Source: Alphaproteobacteria bacterium
GTDB lineage: Bacteria; Pseudomonadota; Alphaproteobacteria; UBA6615
Assembly (NCBI GenBank): GCA_039980135.1
Contig: JBDXCV010000003.1
Span: forward strand, 744,001 to 808,000
Direction: 5' to 3'
DNA: 64,000 nucleotides
The position numbers and the translations under genes were made by a program. The notes under the pieces are model-generated. The model was not told the DNA's origin. It did not search any database and saw nothing but the letters and a program-made list of their open reading frames with translations. Positions 8,703 through 16,111 of the stretch are shown here, one piece after another (position 1 is the stretch's first letter; the number at the start of each line of letters is the position of its first letter).

Positions 8703-9742
8703 TCCGCTGCCTGTCCGATCGGATAGGCGTTCGTGGCTTCCGCCTCGCCATGCTCGGCCAGCAGCGCGCGTAATTTGTTGCGCATCATCATGCCCGGCCG
8801 ATCCGACGGCATATGCGCCTCGGACTTCGCCGACAGGTCGAGCGGCACGTCGTAGGCCGTGGTCTCGAGGATGTATCGGTCCTCGTCCGTGACCTGGCGG
8901 TCGAAGGCGTTGATGTCCGCCGCCGGCACATCCGCTTCGGTGTCGCTGCGGGCCGCGAACTGAATGACCATCGAGGATTTATCGTCGATAGGGGTGGCGC
9001 AGGTGACGATTACGTGGATGAGACCGTTGGGGTACTGAATGCGCAACCGGCGCACGAAGGGCATGAACCATGTGGTGGTGAATGTGCGCACCGTCCGGTC
9101 TGAATCGGTGCCCAGCATTTTTTTCCCGATGTCGGGGTTGGCGACCTCCAGTTCGCTGCGCATGACAAGTCCGCCCGGTGTTTCCTCGAGCTCGATCTCG
9201 CCTGGATCGGGCTCGTTCTGCATGCCGAAGCTTTTGCGATGGGTAAAGGCCACATGGGCGTTGTCGAAACTGTTTTCCATCAGGCGCAGGCCGGCGCAGT
9301 TCCAGACTTCATAAAATTGCGGGATCAGGCGATAGGCCGGGTCCTCTGCTTCATCGATTTCCGGAACCTCCGCCAGCGGCTCGCTGTCCAGACACACCCA
9401 GACATAGCCATAGCGCGTGGCGGCATTGTGGGTCCGGATCGCGAAATTGGTCCCGCGATCGGATTTCATCTGCTGGGGGACGTCGATGCAGGTGCCGGTA
9501 CAGTCATAGGTCCAGCCGTGATAACCGCACACGATGTTGCCGTCTTCGACCCAACCACGGCTCAGCTTGGCGGACCGATGGCAGCATCGGTCGGTGGCCG
9601 CTGCCGGTTCGCCGTCCGGACCCATCCAGACGACGATATCTTCGCCCAGGAGTGTGAACGGCTGGGGGCCGTCGAGCAGGCTCTCGGCCGGCATGACAGG
9701 ATACCAGAAGCGGCGGAGAATATTCTGTTGGGTCGCAAGCAT
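8699..9742 (-). CDS. Rieske non-heme iron oxygenase, catalytic subunit (paralogue 2)
   Basis: 347 residues, the same length as paralogue 1. Rieske ligands are C53, H55, C72 and H75; the iron site is D160, H163 and H168 within ENSFDNAHVAFTH. A longer open frame reaches 9961, but the ATG at 9742 aligns exactly with the start of the other two paralogues (ML-x-TQ). It also lies downstream of the sigma-54 promoter whose start is near 9779, with GGAG as ribosome site. It is first in an operon with a deaminase-like protein and an FAD oxidase. The NdmA-like architecture suggests N-demethylation or ring hydroxylation of a nitrogen heterocycle; that is inference. Confidence 0.9.
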   Translation of the reverse strand: MLATQQNILRRFWYPVMPAESLLDGPQPFTLLGEDIVVWMGPDGEPAAATDRCCHRSAKLSRGWVEDGNIVCGYHGWTYDCTGTCIDVPQQMKSDRGTNFAIRTHNAATRYGYVWVCLDSEPLAEVPEIDEAEDPAYRLIPQFYEVWNCAGLRLMENSFDNAHVAFTHRKSFGMQNEPDPGEIELEETPGGLVMRSELEVANPDIGKKMLGTDSDRTVRTFTTTWFMPFVRRLRIQYPNGLIHVIVTCATPIDDKSSMVIQFAARSDTEADVPAADINAFDRQVTDEDRYILETTAYDVPLDLSAKSEAHMPSDRPGMMMRNKLRALLAEHGEAEATNAYPIGQAAE

Positions 9743-9788
9743 GATCGAAGCTCCAGGATGGAACGGGTGTCGGTTTCTCCGCAAAGGT

Positions 9789-9805
9789 TTGCAACTACCG
9801 TGCCG
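9789..9805 (-). promoter_or_regulatory. Sigma-54 promoter of Rieske oxygenase 2
   Basis: Minus strand CGGCACG-GTAG-TTGCAA, close to the textbook TGGCACG-N4-TTGCA; -24 GG at plus 9803-9804 and -12 GC at 9791-9792, spacing ten. This is among the best matches of the set. Confidence 0.75.
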
Positions 9806-9855
9806 TGCGGCGGACCCGCATTTCCGGCGCCGGAATCCCGTTTCGGCCCGAATTG

Positions 9856-9872
9856 CGCTGAAATATTGGGCA
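9856..9872. promoter_or_regulatory. Candidate activator site (UAS) between divergent sigma-54 promoters
   Basis: CGCTGAA-ATA-TTGGGCA. Its centre is 61 bases from the minus-strand -24 GG and 82 bases from the plus-strand -24 GG, the same two distances as in the intergenic region at 3441-3655. Confidence 0.6.
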
Positions 9873-9944
9873 AGCTGCGCCCGGCTTGGGCAGTCGGACA
9901 CCCGGTTCGTCGCGAAAATCGCCACATCGGTCCGCCATGCTCGG

Positions 9945-9960
9945 TGGCATGTATCGTGCA
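9945..9960 (+). promoter_or_regulatory. Sigma-54 promoter of the RutB-like hydrolase operon
   Basis: TGGCATG-TATC-GTGCA; GG at 9946-9947 and GC at 9958-9959 with ten bases between. The predicted start near 9971 leaves a 29-base leader before the ATG at 10000, which supports that start over longer readings. Confidence 0.65.
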
Positions 9961-9999
9961 TATTTTTCAGGCAACACGATCGCGACCCATGGATGTCCT

Positions 10000-10767
10000 A
10001 TGAACCCTCTTGGAAGTGCCCCGAAGAACCAGTGGCAGGTGAGTTCAACCGACGCCGATCTCGTGCGGGCCTCGGTTCCTGCCCGCCCGATGGCGTTCGA
10101 TGCCGCGCCTCAGAATCTCACGATCGATCTCGCGCGAACGGCCATCATCGTGGTCGATATGCAGAATGATTTCTGTCACCCCGAGGGCTGGCTCGCCCAT
10201 ATCGGGGTCGATGTCGCGCCGGCACGAAAACCGATTGCGCCATTGCAGAAACTGGTGCCGGCGTTGCGCGACGCCGGGGTCCCCGTGATCTGGCTCAACT
10301 GGGGCAACCGGCCCGACCGGCTCAACCTCAGCCCGTCCCTGATCCATGTCTACAAGCCGAGCGGGGACGGTGTCGGGCTGGGAGACCCGCTACCCGGCAG
10401 CGATGCGCCGGTGCTGGAGAAGGATTCCTGGGCCGCCGCCGTGGTGGATGAACTGGCGATTGAGCCCCAGGATATTCAGGTCGACAAGTTCCGCATGAGC
10501 GGGTTCTGGGACACGCCCCTCGACAGCATTCTGCGCAATCTGGGCGTTCAGACGATCCTGTTTGCCGGTGTCAACGCCGATCAATGCGTGATGTGCACCC
10601 TGCAGGATGCCAATTTTCTCGGCTATGACTGCGTGATGGTGCGTGACTGCACGGCCACGACATCGCCGGCGTTTTGCATGGATGCCACGGTCTATAACGT
10701 GAAGCAGATTTTCGGATTTGTCGCGGAGTCCGACGCCATACAAGCCGGGCTGGAGACATCGTCATGA
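10000..10767 (+). CDS. RutB-like cysteine hydrolase (isochorismatase fold), copy 1
   Basis: 255 residues. The catalytic triad is visible as D53 (VVDMQNDF), K163 (VDKFRMSGF) and C196 (NADQCVMCT). The segments VIWLNWG, SWAAAVVDEL and GFWDTPLDSILRNLGV closely follow RutB, the (peroxy)ureidoacrylate amidohydrolase of pyrimidine breakdown, and also biuret hydrolases. These enzymes cleave carbamoyl-type amides through a cysteine thioester. The frame is open from 9886, but the sigma-54 start near 9971 favours 10000. The stop overlaps the cupin gene start (ATGA). A second copy lies at 17547-18314. The likely role is hydrolysis of a linear ureide made by ring opening. Confidence 0.85.
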   Translation: MNPLGSAPKNQWQVSSTDADLVRASVPARPMAFDAAPQNLTIDLARTAIIVVDMQNDFCHPEGWLAHIGVDVAPARKPIAPLQKLVPALRDAGVPVIWLNWGNRPDRLNLSPSLIHVYKPSGDGVGLGDPLPGSDAPVLEKDSWAAAVVDELAIEPQDIQVDKFRMSGFWDTPLDSILRNLGVQTILFAGVNADQCVMCTLQDANFLGYDCVMVRDCTATTSPAFCMDATVYNVKQIFGFVAESDAIQAGLETSS

Positions 10768-11204
10768 GCCTGATTGTACGGCGGACCGGCGACTACAAGG
10801 CGTTTCGGATCAGCCCCGGGGATACCAACTACATGATCTGTATCGCCGATCCGGTCGCCGACGGGACGGCGGGGATCGGTTTCACCGCGATCGTCGAGGT
10901 GTATGCCGTCGGCGGCAAAACCCCGCCGAACTCTCACGCCGTCGCCCACGAGATGTTCTACGTGCTGGCCGGTGAGGGCGTGGCCTATTGCGACGGTGAA
11001 ACCGTGGCGCTCGCGGCGGGGGATTCGATCGTGGTCCCGCCCGGCGCGGAGCATGTGGTCGAGAATACCGGTGCGGGCAAGCTCTATACCTTGACCGTCA
11101 TGATCCCCAACGAGGCGTTCGCCGAGCTGATCCATGGCGGGACGCCGGTCCCGCTCGATACCGAGGATTTGGCGGTCATGCGCCGGGTTGCCATGCCGTC
11201 CTGA
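10764..11204 (+). CDS. Single-domain cupin protein
   Basis: 146 residues with a cupin core: the first motif around residues 50-70 (SHAVAHEMFYVLAGEG) and the second near residues 88-100 (VPPGAEHVVENTG). The His-x3-His-Glu and later His suggest one metal site. Such small cupins act as isomerases, dioxygenases or lyases on small acids, or as binding proteins. It starts inside the preceding hydrolase stop (ATGA), so the two are translationally coupled, which ties it to the same ureide-hydrolysis step. The function is not predictable in detail. Confidence 0.75.
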   Translation: MSLIVRRTGDYKAFRISPGDTNYMICIADPVADGTAGIGFTAIVEVYAVGGKTPPNSHAVAHEMFYVLAGEGVAYCDGETVALAAGDSIVVPPGAEHVVENTGAGKLYTLTVMIPNEAFAELIHGGTPVPLDTEDLAVMRRVAMPS

Positions 11205-11228
11205 CCGGCACGATCAGGGGCCGCCGGT

Positions 11229-12026
11229 TCATGTACGCGCCTTGATGTTTTCAAGCGGATAGCGGTCGATCTCCTGCAGCAGTTCGACGAACCCGGTTGC
11301 GGCGTTCTCGACGAGTTGCTTCCCGCGCTCAGCGTCCGCATCCAGCGCGTTGCCGACGGCGCCGGAAGGGTTGATGTCCTGGGCCTGCCAGCCGAACCCG
11401 ATCCCGCCCTCGGGCCTCAGATGCCTGTAGTCCGCCTCCATCGCAATCGAGGCCGGTACAAAATTCTCCGCCTTGTCCATCTTCACCAGGTCCGGGCGCA
11501 GATGGAGCATGATCGCCGTCTCTACGGACCCGCCATGAATGCCGTGCCGGATCTCCTGATCGGGGAAAAGCCCCTCGGGTGCCAGCAGATTGTAGCTGCT
11601 CACCGTGACCACAAACATGTTCAGGCGAACCCGGAGATCGCGCGCCACAATATCCATGATCTGGGGCTGACCGCCGTGGGAGTTGAACAGAACCAGTTTC
11701 CGAAGGCCGGCACGCGCGACAGATTCGCCGATCTCCGTCCACACGCGCGTCAGGGTCTCGGCGCTCAGGGTCAAGGTGCCGGGAAAGGCGAGATGCTCGT
11801 TGCTCTTGCCGACGGGCATTGTCGGCAGGACGGTAACGGCCAGGTCGTCGGGTACGCGCTCGAGGGTCCGCGCGATGATCCCTTCGTTGATGCAGCTGTC
11901 CACATAGACCGGCAGATGCGGCCCATGCTGTTCAATCGCGGCGACGGGGAGGACGGCGATCGTGCGTGCGTCGAGTTCGGCGAAATCCTCCGTCGACATG
12001 TCCTGCCAATATTGTGTCGGTCTCAT
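11229..12026 (-). CDS. Creatininase-family amidohydrolase
   Basis: 265 residues from the ATG at 12026. The motifs PVAAIEQHGPHLPVYVD near residues 25-41, the central FNSHGGQ and a later E-rich GGSVETAIML segment are those of the creatininase/FAPy-deformylase/MftE fold, which uses Glu, His and Asp ligands for two metals. Members hydrolyse cyclic amides (creatinine to creatine) or formamidopyrimidines. The longer frame to 12566 is non-homologous and discarded. It diverges from the amidase gene, with a putative imperfect sigma-54 site at 12078-12094. A cyclic-amide role fits the island; creatinine itself is only one possibility. Confidence 0.85.
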   Translation of the reverse strand: MRPTQYWQDMSTEDFAELDARTIAVLPVAAIEQHGPHLPVYVDSCINEGIIARTLERVPDDLAVTVLPTMPVGKSNEHLAFPGTLTLSAETLTRVWTEIGESVARAGLRKLVLFNSHGGQPQIMDIVARDLRVRLNMFVVTVSSYNLLAPEGLFPDQEIRHGIHGGSVETAIMLHLRPDLVKMDKAENFVPASIAMEADYRHLRPEGGIGFGWQAQDINPSGAVGNALDADAERGKQLVENAATGFVELLQEIDRYPLENIKART

Positions 12027-12077
12027 GCTTTGCCTGTCTTCGTTGGGGCGTATTCGGTCACCTGTCTGACCAGACAT

Positions 12078-12094
12078 GTTCAAGTTTCGTGCCA
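12078..12094 (-). promoter_or_regulatory. Imperfect sigma-54-like site before the creatininase-family gene
   Basis: Minus strand TGGCACG-AAAC-TTGAA. The -24 element is perfect, but the invariant -12 GC reads GA. It lies about 52 bases before the start codon. It is kept as a weak candidate because every other unit nearby has a proper match. Confidence 0.3.
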
Positions 12095-12164
12095 CGCGCT
12101 GCGCAAGCAATACGGCGCCACGGCCCGCCCGCCTGCCTGTTTCGCGGGCAATCACGTTGCGACG

Positions 12165-12181
12165 TGGCCACCCGTTGGGCA
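12165..12181. promoter_or_regulatory. Candidate degenerate activator site in the creatininase-amidase intergenic region
   Basis: TGGCCAC-CCG-TTGGGCA: the right half is perfect and the left half matches five of seven. Its centre is 86 bases from the -24 GG of the amidase promoter and 81 from the creatininase one. The stretch 12027-12481 (455 bases) otherwise holds only the promoters and hairpin listed here; I see no gene in it. Confidence 0.4.
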
Positions 12182-12257
12182 GTCGGGCGTGGACCGGTTG
12201 TCCTGCGCCTTTGGCGAAATGCCCGGCTCGCCTGCCGTGCGGGGCTGATCCACCGAA

Positions 12258-12273
12258 TGGCACAGTTTCTGCT
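12258..12273 (+). promoter_or_regulatory. Sigma-54 promoter of the amidase gene
   Basis: TGGCACA-GTTT-CTGCT; GG at 12259-12260 and GC at 12271-12272, spacing ten. A start near 12284 would give an unusually long leader of about 198 bases, containing the hairpin at 12368-12410. Confidence 0.55.
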
Positions 12274-12367
12274 ACGTCCCGATAGACCACCGTTCGCCAG
12301 ACGTCTCGGCCCGTCCTTGCAGGGCCCGGGGTCCGTCGGCTTCGGCGAACAACCTCCTGTGGGTCAA

Positions 12368-12410
12368 GGGATGCCTTGTGAGATTTGTGTGCGTGCTCAC
12401 AGGGCATCCC
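12368..12410. promoter_or_regulatory. Long inverted repeat in the amidase leader
   Basis: Two 15-base arms (12368-12382 and 12396-12410, GGGATGCCTTGTGAG and its near-complement) pair with a single G-T wobble around a 13-base loop. No T-run follows on either strand, so it is not a standard terminator. It may be an operator or a leader RNA hairpin. Confidence 0.5.
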
Positions 12411-12481
12411 GCTTTCAGGACCCGCGCGACGTCCGTGTGACATCCGGGTGACCGTGAACCGGAACCAGAGAAAGAGCGAAG

Positions 12482-13648
12482 ATGGAAGACAGCCTGGGAG
12501 CGTTTCGGCCCGATGCGATGATCCGGATTGCGGGTGCCGAAGAGGGCCCGCTCGAGGGTGTGACATTCGCGGCCAAGGATCTGTTCGACGTTGCGGGGAT
12601 CGAAACCGGCGCCGGCAACCCGGACTTTCTGCGGGGTATGTCGGCGGCTCAGGCGCACGCGCCTGCCGTGCAGTCGCTGCTCGATGCAGGGGCGACGCTT
12701 GTCGGCAAGACGATCACCGACGAATTGGCGTTCGGACTGGCCGGGGAGAATTTCCATTACGGCACCCCGCTCAACAGCGCCGCACCGGACCGGATTCCCG
12801 GCGGTTCGTCCAGCGGGTCGGTTTCCGTCGTCGCCGGCGGGGTCTGCGACACCGCATTGGGCACCGACACGGGCGGCTCCATGCGTGTTCCGGCGAGCCA
12901 TTGCGGCGTCTTCGGCATTCGCACAACCCATGGCCGGGTGCCGATCGACGGCGTGGTGCCGCTGGCCGACAGTTTCGATACGGTCGGCTGGTTTGCAAGC
13001 GATCCGGATATGTTCCGGCGGGTCGGTGAGGTGCTGCTGCCCGGTTTCGAACCCAAGGCGATGCCCAAGCGCCTCTTGATCGTGAATGACGCACTGGCGG
13101 AGCTGGAGCCGGCTGCGGTCGGCCCGGTGGGCGCGGCGATCGATGTCATGGCGCATCGGTTTGACGTGGTGGAACACATCACCCTCACGTCGGACGGCCT
13201 GGCGGCGTGGCGCGCGGTCTTTCGTGACGTCCAGGGGTATGAGGCGTGGCAGAATCACGGCACGTGGATCGACGACGTAAAACCGCAGTTCGGTCCCGGC
13301 GTCGACGAGCGATTCGCCGCCGTCGCCGACATCTCGCGGGACGCGTTCGCAACCGCGAGCTTGAAGCGCGCGGAAATCACCGCACAGCTGCGCGGGCTGC
13401 TGGACGCCCACACGGTCTTGTGCGTGCCCAGCGCGGCGGGTGCCGCGCCGCGCAAGTGCACCAACCCGGCCGCGCTTGAGAATTTCCGGAACCGGACGCT
13501 GAACATCTGCTGTATCGCGGGGCTCGGCGGCCTGCCGCAAATCAGCATGCCGATGGCCCTGGTCGAGAGTTGCCCGCTCGGCATCTCGCTGGTTGGCGCC
13601 GTGGGCCAGGATGAAGCATTGCTCCAGGCGGCCGTCGAACTCGGCTGA
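12482..13648 (+). CDS. Amidase-signature family amidohydrolase
   Basis: 388 residues. The Ser-cisSer-Lys triad of the amidase signature family is visible: K32 (AKDLFDVAG), the cis-serine region GGSSSGS at 107-113 and the nucleophile S133 in GTDTGGS. The protein is shorter than GatA (about 480), lacking most of the C-terminal region, and resembles allophanate-hydrolase-type or aryl-acylamidases. Family members split linear amides such as allophanate, ureidomalonate-like acids or malonamate. In this island it could finish breakdown of a ureide produced by the barbiturase-family enzyme; that is inference. It is a single-gene unit behind a sigma-54 promoter. Confidence 0.85.
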   Translation: MEDSLGAFRPDAMIRIAGAEEGPLEGVTFAAKDLFDVAGIETGAGNPDFLRGMSAAQAHAPAVQSLLDAGATLVGKTITDELAFGLAGENFHYGTPLNSAAPDRIPGGSSSGSVSVVAGGVCDTALGTDTGGSMRVPASHCGVFGIRTTHGRVPIDGVVPLADSFDTVGWFASDPDMFRRVGEVLLPGFEPKAMPKRLLIVNDALAELEPAAVGPVGAAIDVMAHRFDVVEHITLTSDGLAAWRAVFRDVQGYEAWQNHGTWIDDVKPQFGPGVDERFAAVADISRDAFATASLKRAEITAQLRGLLDAHTVLCVPSAAGAAPRKCTNPAALENFRNRTLNICCIAGLGGLPQISMPMALVESCPLGISLVGAVGQDEALLQAAVELG

Positions 13649-13665
13649 TTGCGTGGGGGCGGGGG

Positions 13666-14691
13666 TTATTCGGCCGCCGTCTCGAACTTCGCGCGTTCCT
13701 CGGGCGGGCCGTCCAGCCATTCCGTCAACATCTGACGCATGAGGATTCCGGGGCGGTCGAGATACATATGCGCCTCGGCGTGCAGGTCGAGCGGATAGTC
13801 CGGGCCGCCGGATTCGAGGATCAGCTTGTCTTCCGCCGCAACACGGCGGTCGAACGCCGCAATGCTTTCGGCGGTGGCGTCCGCTTCCGCATCGTTGCGG
13901 TAGACGAACTGGCAGCGATGGGTGTGCTGGTCGTCGATCGGCGTCGTGAAGCCGATGATCTGATGAATCAACCCGGTCGGATACCGGATACAGATCGTGA
14001 AGACCGCCGGCAGCCGCCAGGTGATGGTCATGTAGCGAGTTGTATGGTCGTCGGCGATGTTCAGGTTGCGCTGCTGGTCTTCGCGGTTGGCGACCGGAAT
14101 TTCGCTCTGGATTCCCACGCCATCCTCGATGTCGAAGAAATCGAGGGTCGGGGCCACCGGGCTGGCGTCCTCGCCGAAGGTGGCGCGGTGGACGAAGCTG
14201 ATATGCGAGACGTCGAGGGCGTTCTCGCCGATCCGCAGCGCGTTCGCACTCCAGGTCTGGTCGTACTCGAAGACCTGCCGGAACGCGGGGTCTTCGGCGT
14301 AGGGGAGGTCCGGAATATCACGCACGGGTTCCTCAAGGCAGACCCAGACATAGCCGTAGCGTTCCTGGCAATGATAGGCCGTGGCGGCGTTGCGCTCGGG
14401 CGGGGCCAGGTCGGGGGTCTGGGGCACGAGCACACATCCGCCGCCGCCGTCGAACCGCCATCCGTGATACCCGCAGCGCAACGTGCCGTCGACGACCAGG
14501 CTGTCGACCGAGAGTTTCACCGAGCGATGCGGGCACTTGTCCTCGAGGGCCGCCGGCGTCCCGTCGCCCTGCTGCCAGAGGACGATTTCTTCGCCGAGCA
14601 GGGTAAAGGGCTTCGGGCCGTCCTCGAGTTCGTCGAGCCGCAGGGTCGGATACCAGAAGCGGCGAAAGATCGGTTCCTGGGTGATGAGCAT
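13666..14691 (-). CDS. Rieske non-heme iron oxygenase, catalytic subunit (paralogue 3)
   Basis: 341 residues with Rieske ligands C53, H55, C73 and H76 and iron ligands D160, H163 and H168 (ENALDVSHISFVH). It is more diverged than the other two; for instance its cluster motif is DKCPHR instead of DRCCHR. The frame is open to 14856, but the ATG at 14691 aligns with the paralogues, has GGAGG as ribosome site and follows the sigma-54 start near 14708. It appears to be transcribed alone; its stop is convergent with the amidase, 17 bases away. It is expected to need an external reductase. Confidence 0.9.
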   Translation of the reverse strand: MLITQEPIFRRFWYPTLRLDELEDGPKPFTLLGEEIVLWQQGDGTPAALEDKCPHRSVKLSVDSLVVDGTLRCGYHGWRFDGGGGCVLVPQTPDLAPPERNAATAYHCQERYGYVWVCLEEPVRDIPDLPYAEDPAFRQVFEYDQTWSANALRIGENALDVSHISFVHRATFGEDASPVAPTLDFFDIEDGVGIQSEIPVANREDQQRNLNIADDHTTRYMTITWRLPAVFTICIRYPTGLIHQIIGFTTPIDDQHTHRCQFVYRNDAEADATAESIAAFDRRVAAEDKLILESGGPDYPLDLHAEAHMYLDRPGILMRQMLTEWLDGPPEERAKFETAAE

Positions 14692-14717
14692 GCTGACCTC
14701 CGTGTCTGACGGAGAAT

Positions 14718-14734
14718 TTGCAAGACGGGTGCCA
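14718..14734 (-). promoter_or_regulatory. Sigma-54 promoter of Rieske oxygenase 3
   Basis: Minus strand TGGCACC-CGTC-TTGCAA; -24 GG at plus 14732-14733 and -12 GC at 14720-14721, spacing ten. A very good match. Confidence 0.75.
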
Positions 14735-14787
14735 GATGCCTTGTCCCGAGTGCACGAGTAAATCATTGAAAAATATACATAAAAATA

Positions 14788-14804
14788 TGCCCAATTCTTG
14801 CGCA
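14788..14804. promoter_or_regulatory. Candidate activator site (UAS) of Rieske oxygenase 3
   Basis: TGCCCAA-TTC-TTGCGCA, an almost perfect inverted repeat centred 64 bases upstream of the -24 GG, in an otherwise AT-rich stretch. It matches the repeats at 3540 and 9856. Confidence 0.6.
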
Positions 14805-14872
14805 GGGCCGCGTTTGAACGCGCGCCGTGCACGGCGGCGCTAAAAAATGTGCACACCCCGGGCCGGACGGGC

Positions 14873-16111
14873 CTATCCGCCGAGGAGTTCGGCGAGCGTT
14901 AGTGCGATCACATTCGTCGCCTTGCGAAGGTCGGACAGGGCGATCCGTTCGTCGGCGCGGTGCCCGTTGGCTTCGAGAACGGAACGGGGGCCGGCGCCAT
15001 ACATCGCCGTGGGAATACCCGCCTCGGCATAAAGGCGTGCATCGGTGTAGAGCGGCACCCCGGCGGGGGTGACCGGCTCGCCCATGACGTCGCAGGCATG
15101 GCGGCAAAGTATCTCGACGAGCGCATCGCTGCCCGGAACCGGCGCGAAGGGGCGCGCCAGCAATATTCGGTCCGTCTGGACCGAGATACCTTTCAAGTCG
15201 GCCGCTACGCCATCGATTACGGCGCGGGTTTCGGCCTCGACCGCCTCGGGATTTTCTTCGGGGATGATGCGACGGTCGATCCGGAACTTGACCTGGTCGG
15301 GTACCACATTGGTGTTGATGCCACCCTCGATGAGCCCGACCACCAATGTCGGATGGCCGATACCCGGCGTTTGTGAAGCGCGTCCGGCCAGCTCGGCGCG
15401 ATGGGCGTAGAGCGCCTGCAGGATTGTCGTGGTCGCCTCCAGCGCGTCATGGCCGGTCTCGGGCCGTCCGGCATGGGCGGAAAGCCCGCGCACCGTGACC
15501 TCGAGATGCAGGCAGCCGTTATGGGCGACGATCACGTTGTAGGACAGCGCGGCGGAAAGCACGAAATCCGGCTTCGTGAGCCCCTGTTCCAGCAACCAGC
15601 CCGGCCCGGTCATCCCACCGGTTTCCTCGTCATAGGTGAAGTGCAACTCGACTGTGCCGTTCAGGTCCAGCGCCGAGTTCTGCAACGCCCGCAAGGCATA
15701 TGTGTAGGTGGCGTAGTCGGACTTGGAGACCGCCGCGCCGCGCCCGAACATCCAGCCGTCGACGATTTCCGCGCCATAGGGGTCGTGGCTCCAGCCGTCG
15801 CCCGGCGGCACCACATCGCCATGGGCGTTGAGGGCCACCGTCGGCCCGCCGGCACCGAAAGTCTGGCGCACGATCAGGTTGGTTGCGCTGACCATGCCAT
15901 GGCGCGCGGCGACCTCGGCCGGGACGTCGAACGCCTCGACGGGAAAGCCCATCTCCTCGAGCAGGCGCGCGGACAGCGCCCCATGGGGTGCGCAGTCACC
16001 GGGCGGATTGTCGGAGGGCTGGCGTACGAGCGCCTGCAGAAACGCGACCTCGTCGTCGAAGTTCGCGTCGATATAGGCGGCGATGCGCGCCTTTGCGTCC
16101 GGGGCGCTCAC
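14873..16111 (-). CDS. M20-family metallohydrolase (ArgE/DapE/acylase type)
   Basis: 412 residues. Di-zinc ligands are recognisable: NAHGDVVPP (His and Asp), the bridging D near GRGAAVSKSD and the catalytic Glu pair in DEETGG. The dimerisation domain contains GLSAHAGRP. The family removes acyl or carbamoyl groups from amino acids; members include N-carbamoyl-beta-alanine and allantoate amidohydrolases, though the length and motifs fit ArgE/DapE better. Its start overlaps the dihydroorotase-like gene stop (ATGA). It is the last gene of the barbiturase operon, so it likely acts late on a linear N-acyl or N-carbamoyl acid. Confidence 0.85.
   Translation of the reverse strand: MSAPDAKARIAAYIDANFDDEVAFLQALVRQPSDNPPGDCAPHGALSARLLEEMGFPVEAFDVPAEVAARHGMVSATNLIVRQTFGAGGPTVALNAHGDVVPPGDGWSHDPYGAEIVDGWMFGRGAAVSKSDYATYTYALRALQNSALDLNGTVELHFTYDEETGGMTGPGWLLEQGLTKPDFVLSAALSYNVIVAHNGCLHLEVTVRGLSAHAGRPETGHDALEATTTILQALYAHRAELAGRASQTPGIGHPTLVVGLIEGGINTNVVPDQVKFRIDRRIIPEENPEAVEAETRAVIDGVAADLKGISVQTDRILLARPFAPVPGSDALVEILCRHACDVMGEPVTPAGVPLYTDARLYAEAGIPTAMYGAGPRSVLEANGHRADERIALSDLRKATNVIALTLAELLGG

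Noticed and set aside
12150-12175. Further sigma-54-like GG-N10-GC match in the creatininase-amidase gap
   Set aside because: Its -12 element is CGCA instead of TTGC, so it is likely a chance match in GC-rich DNA.
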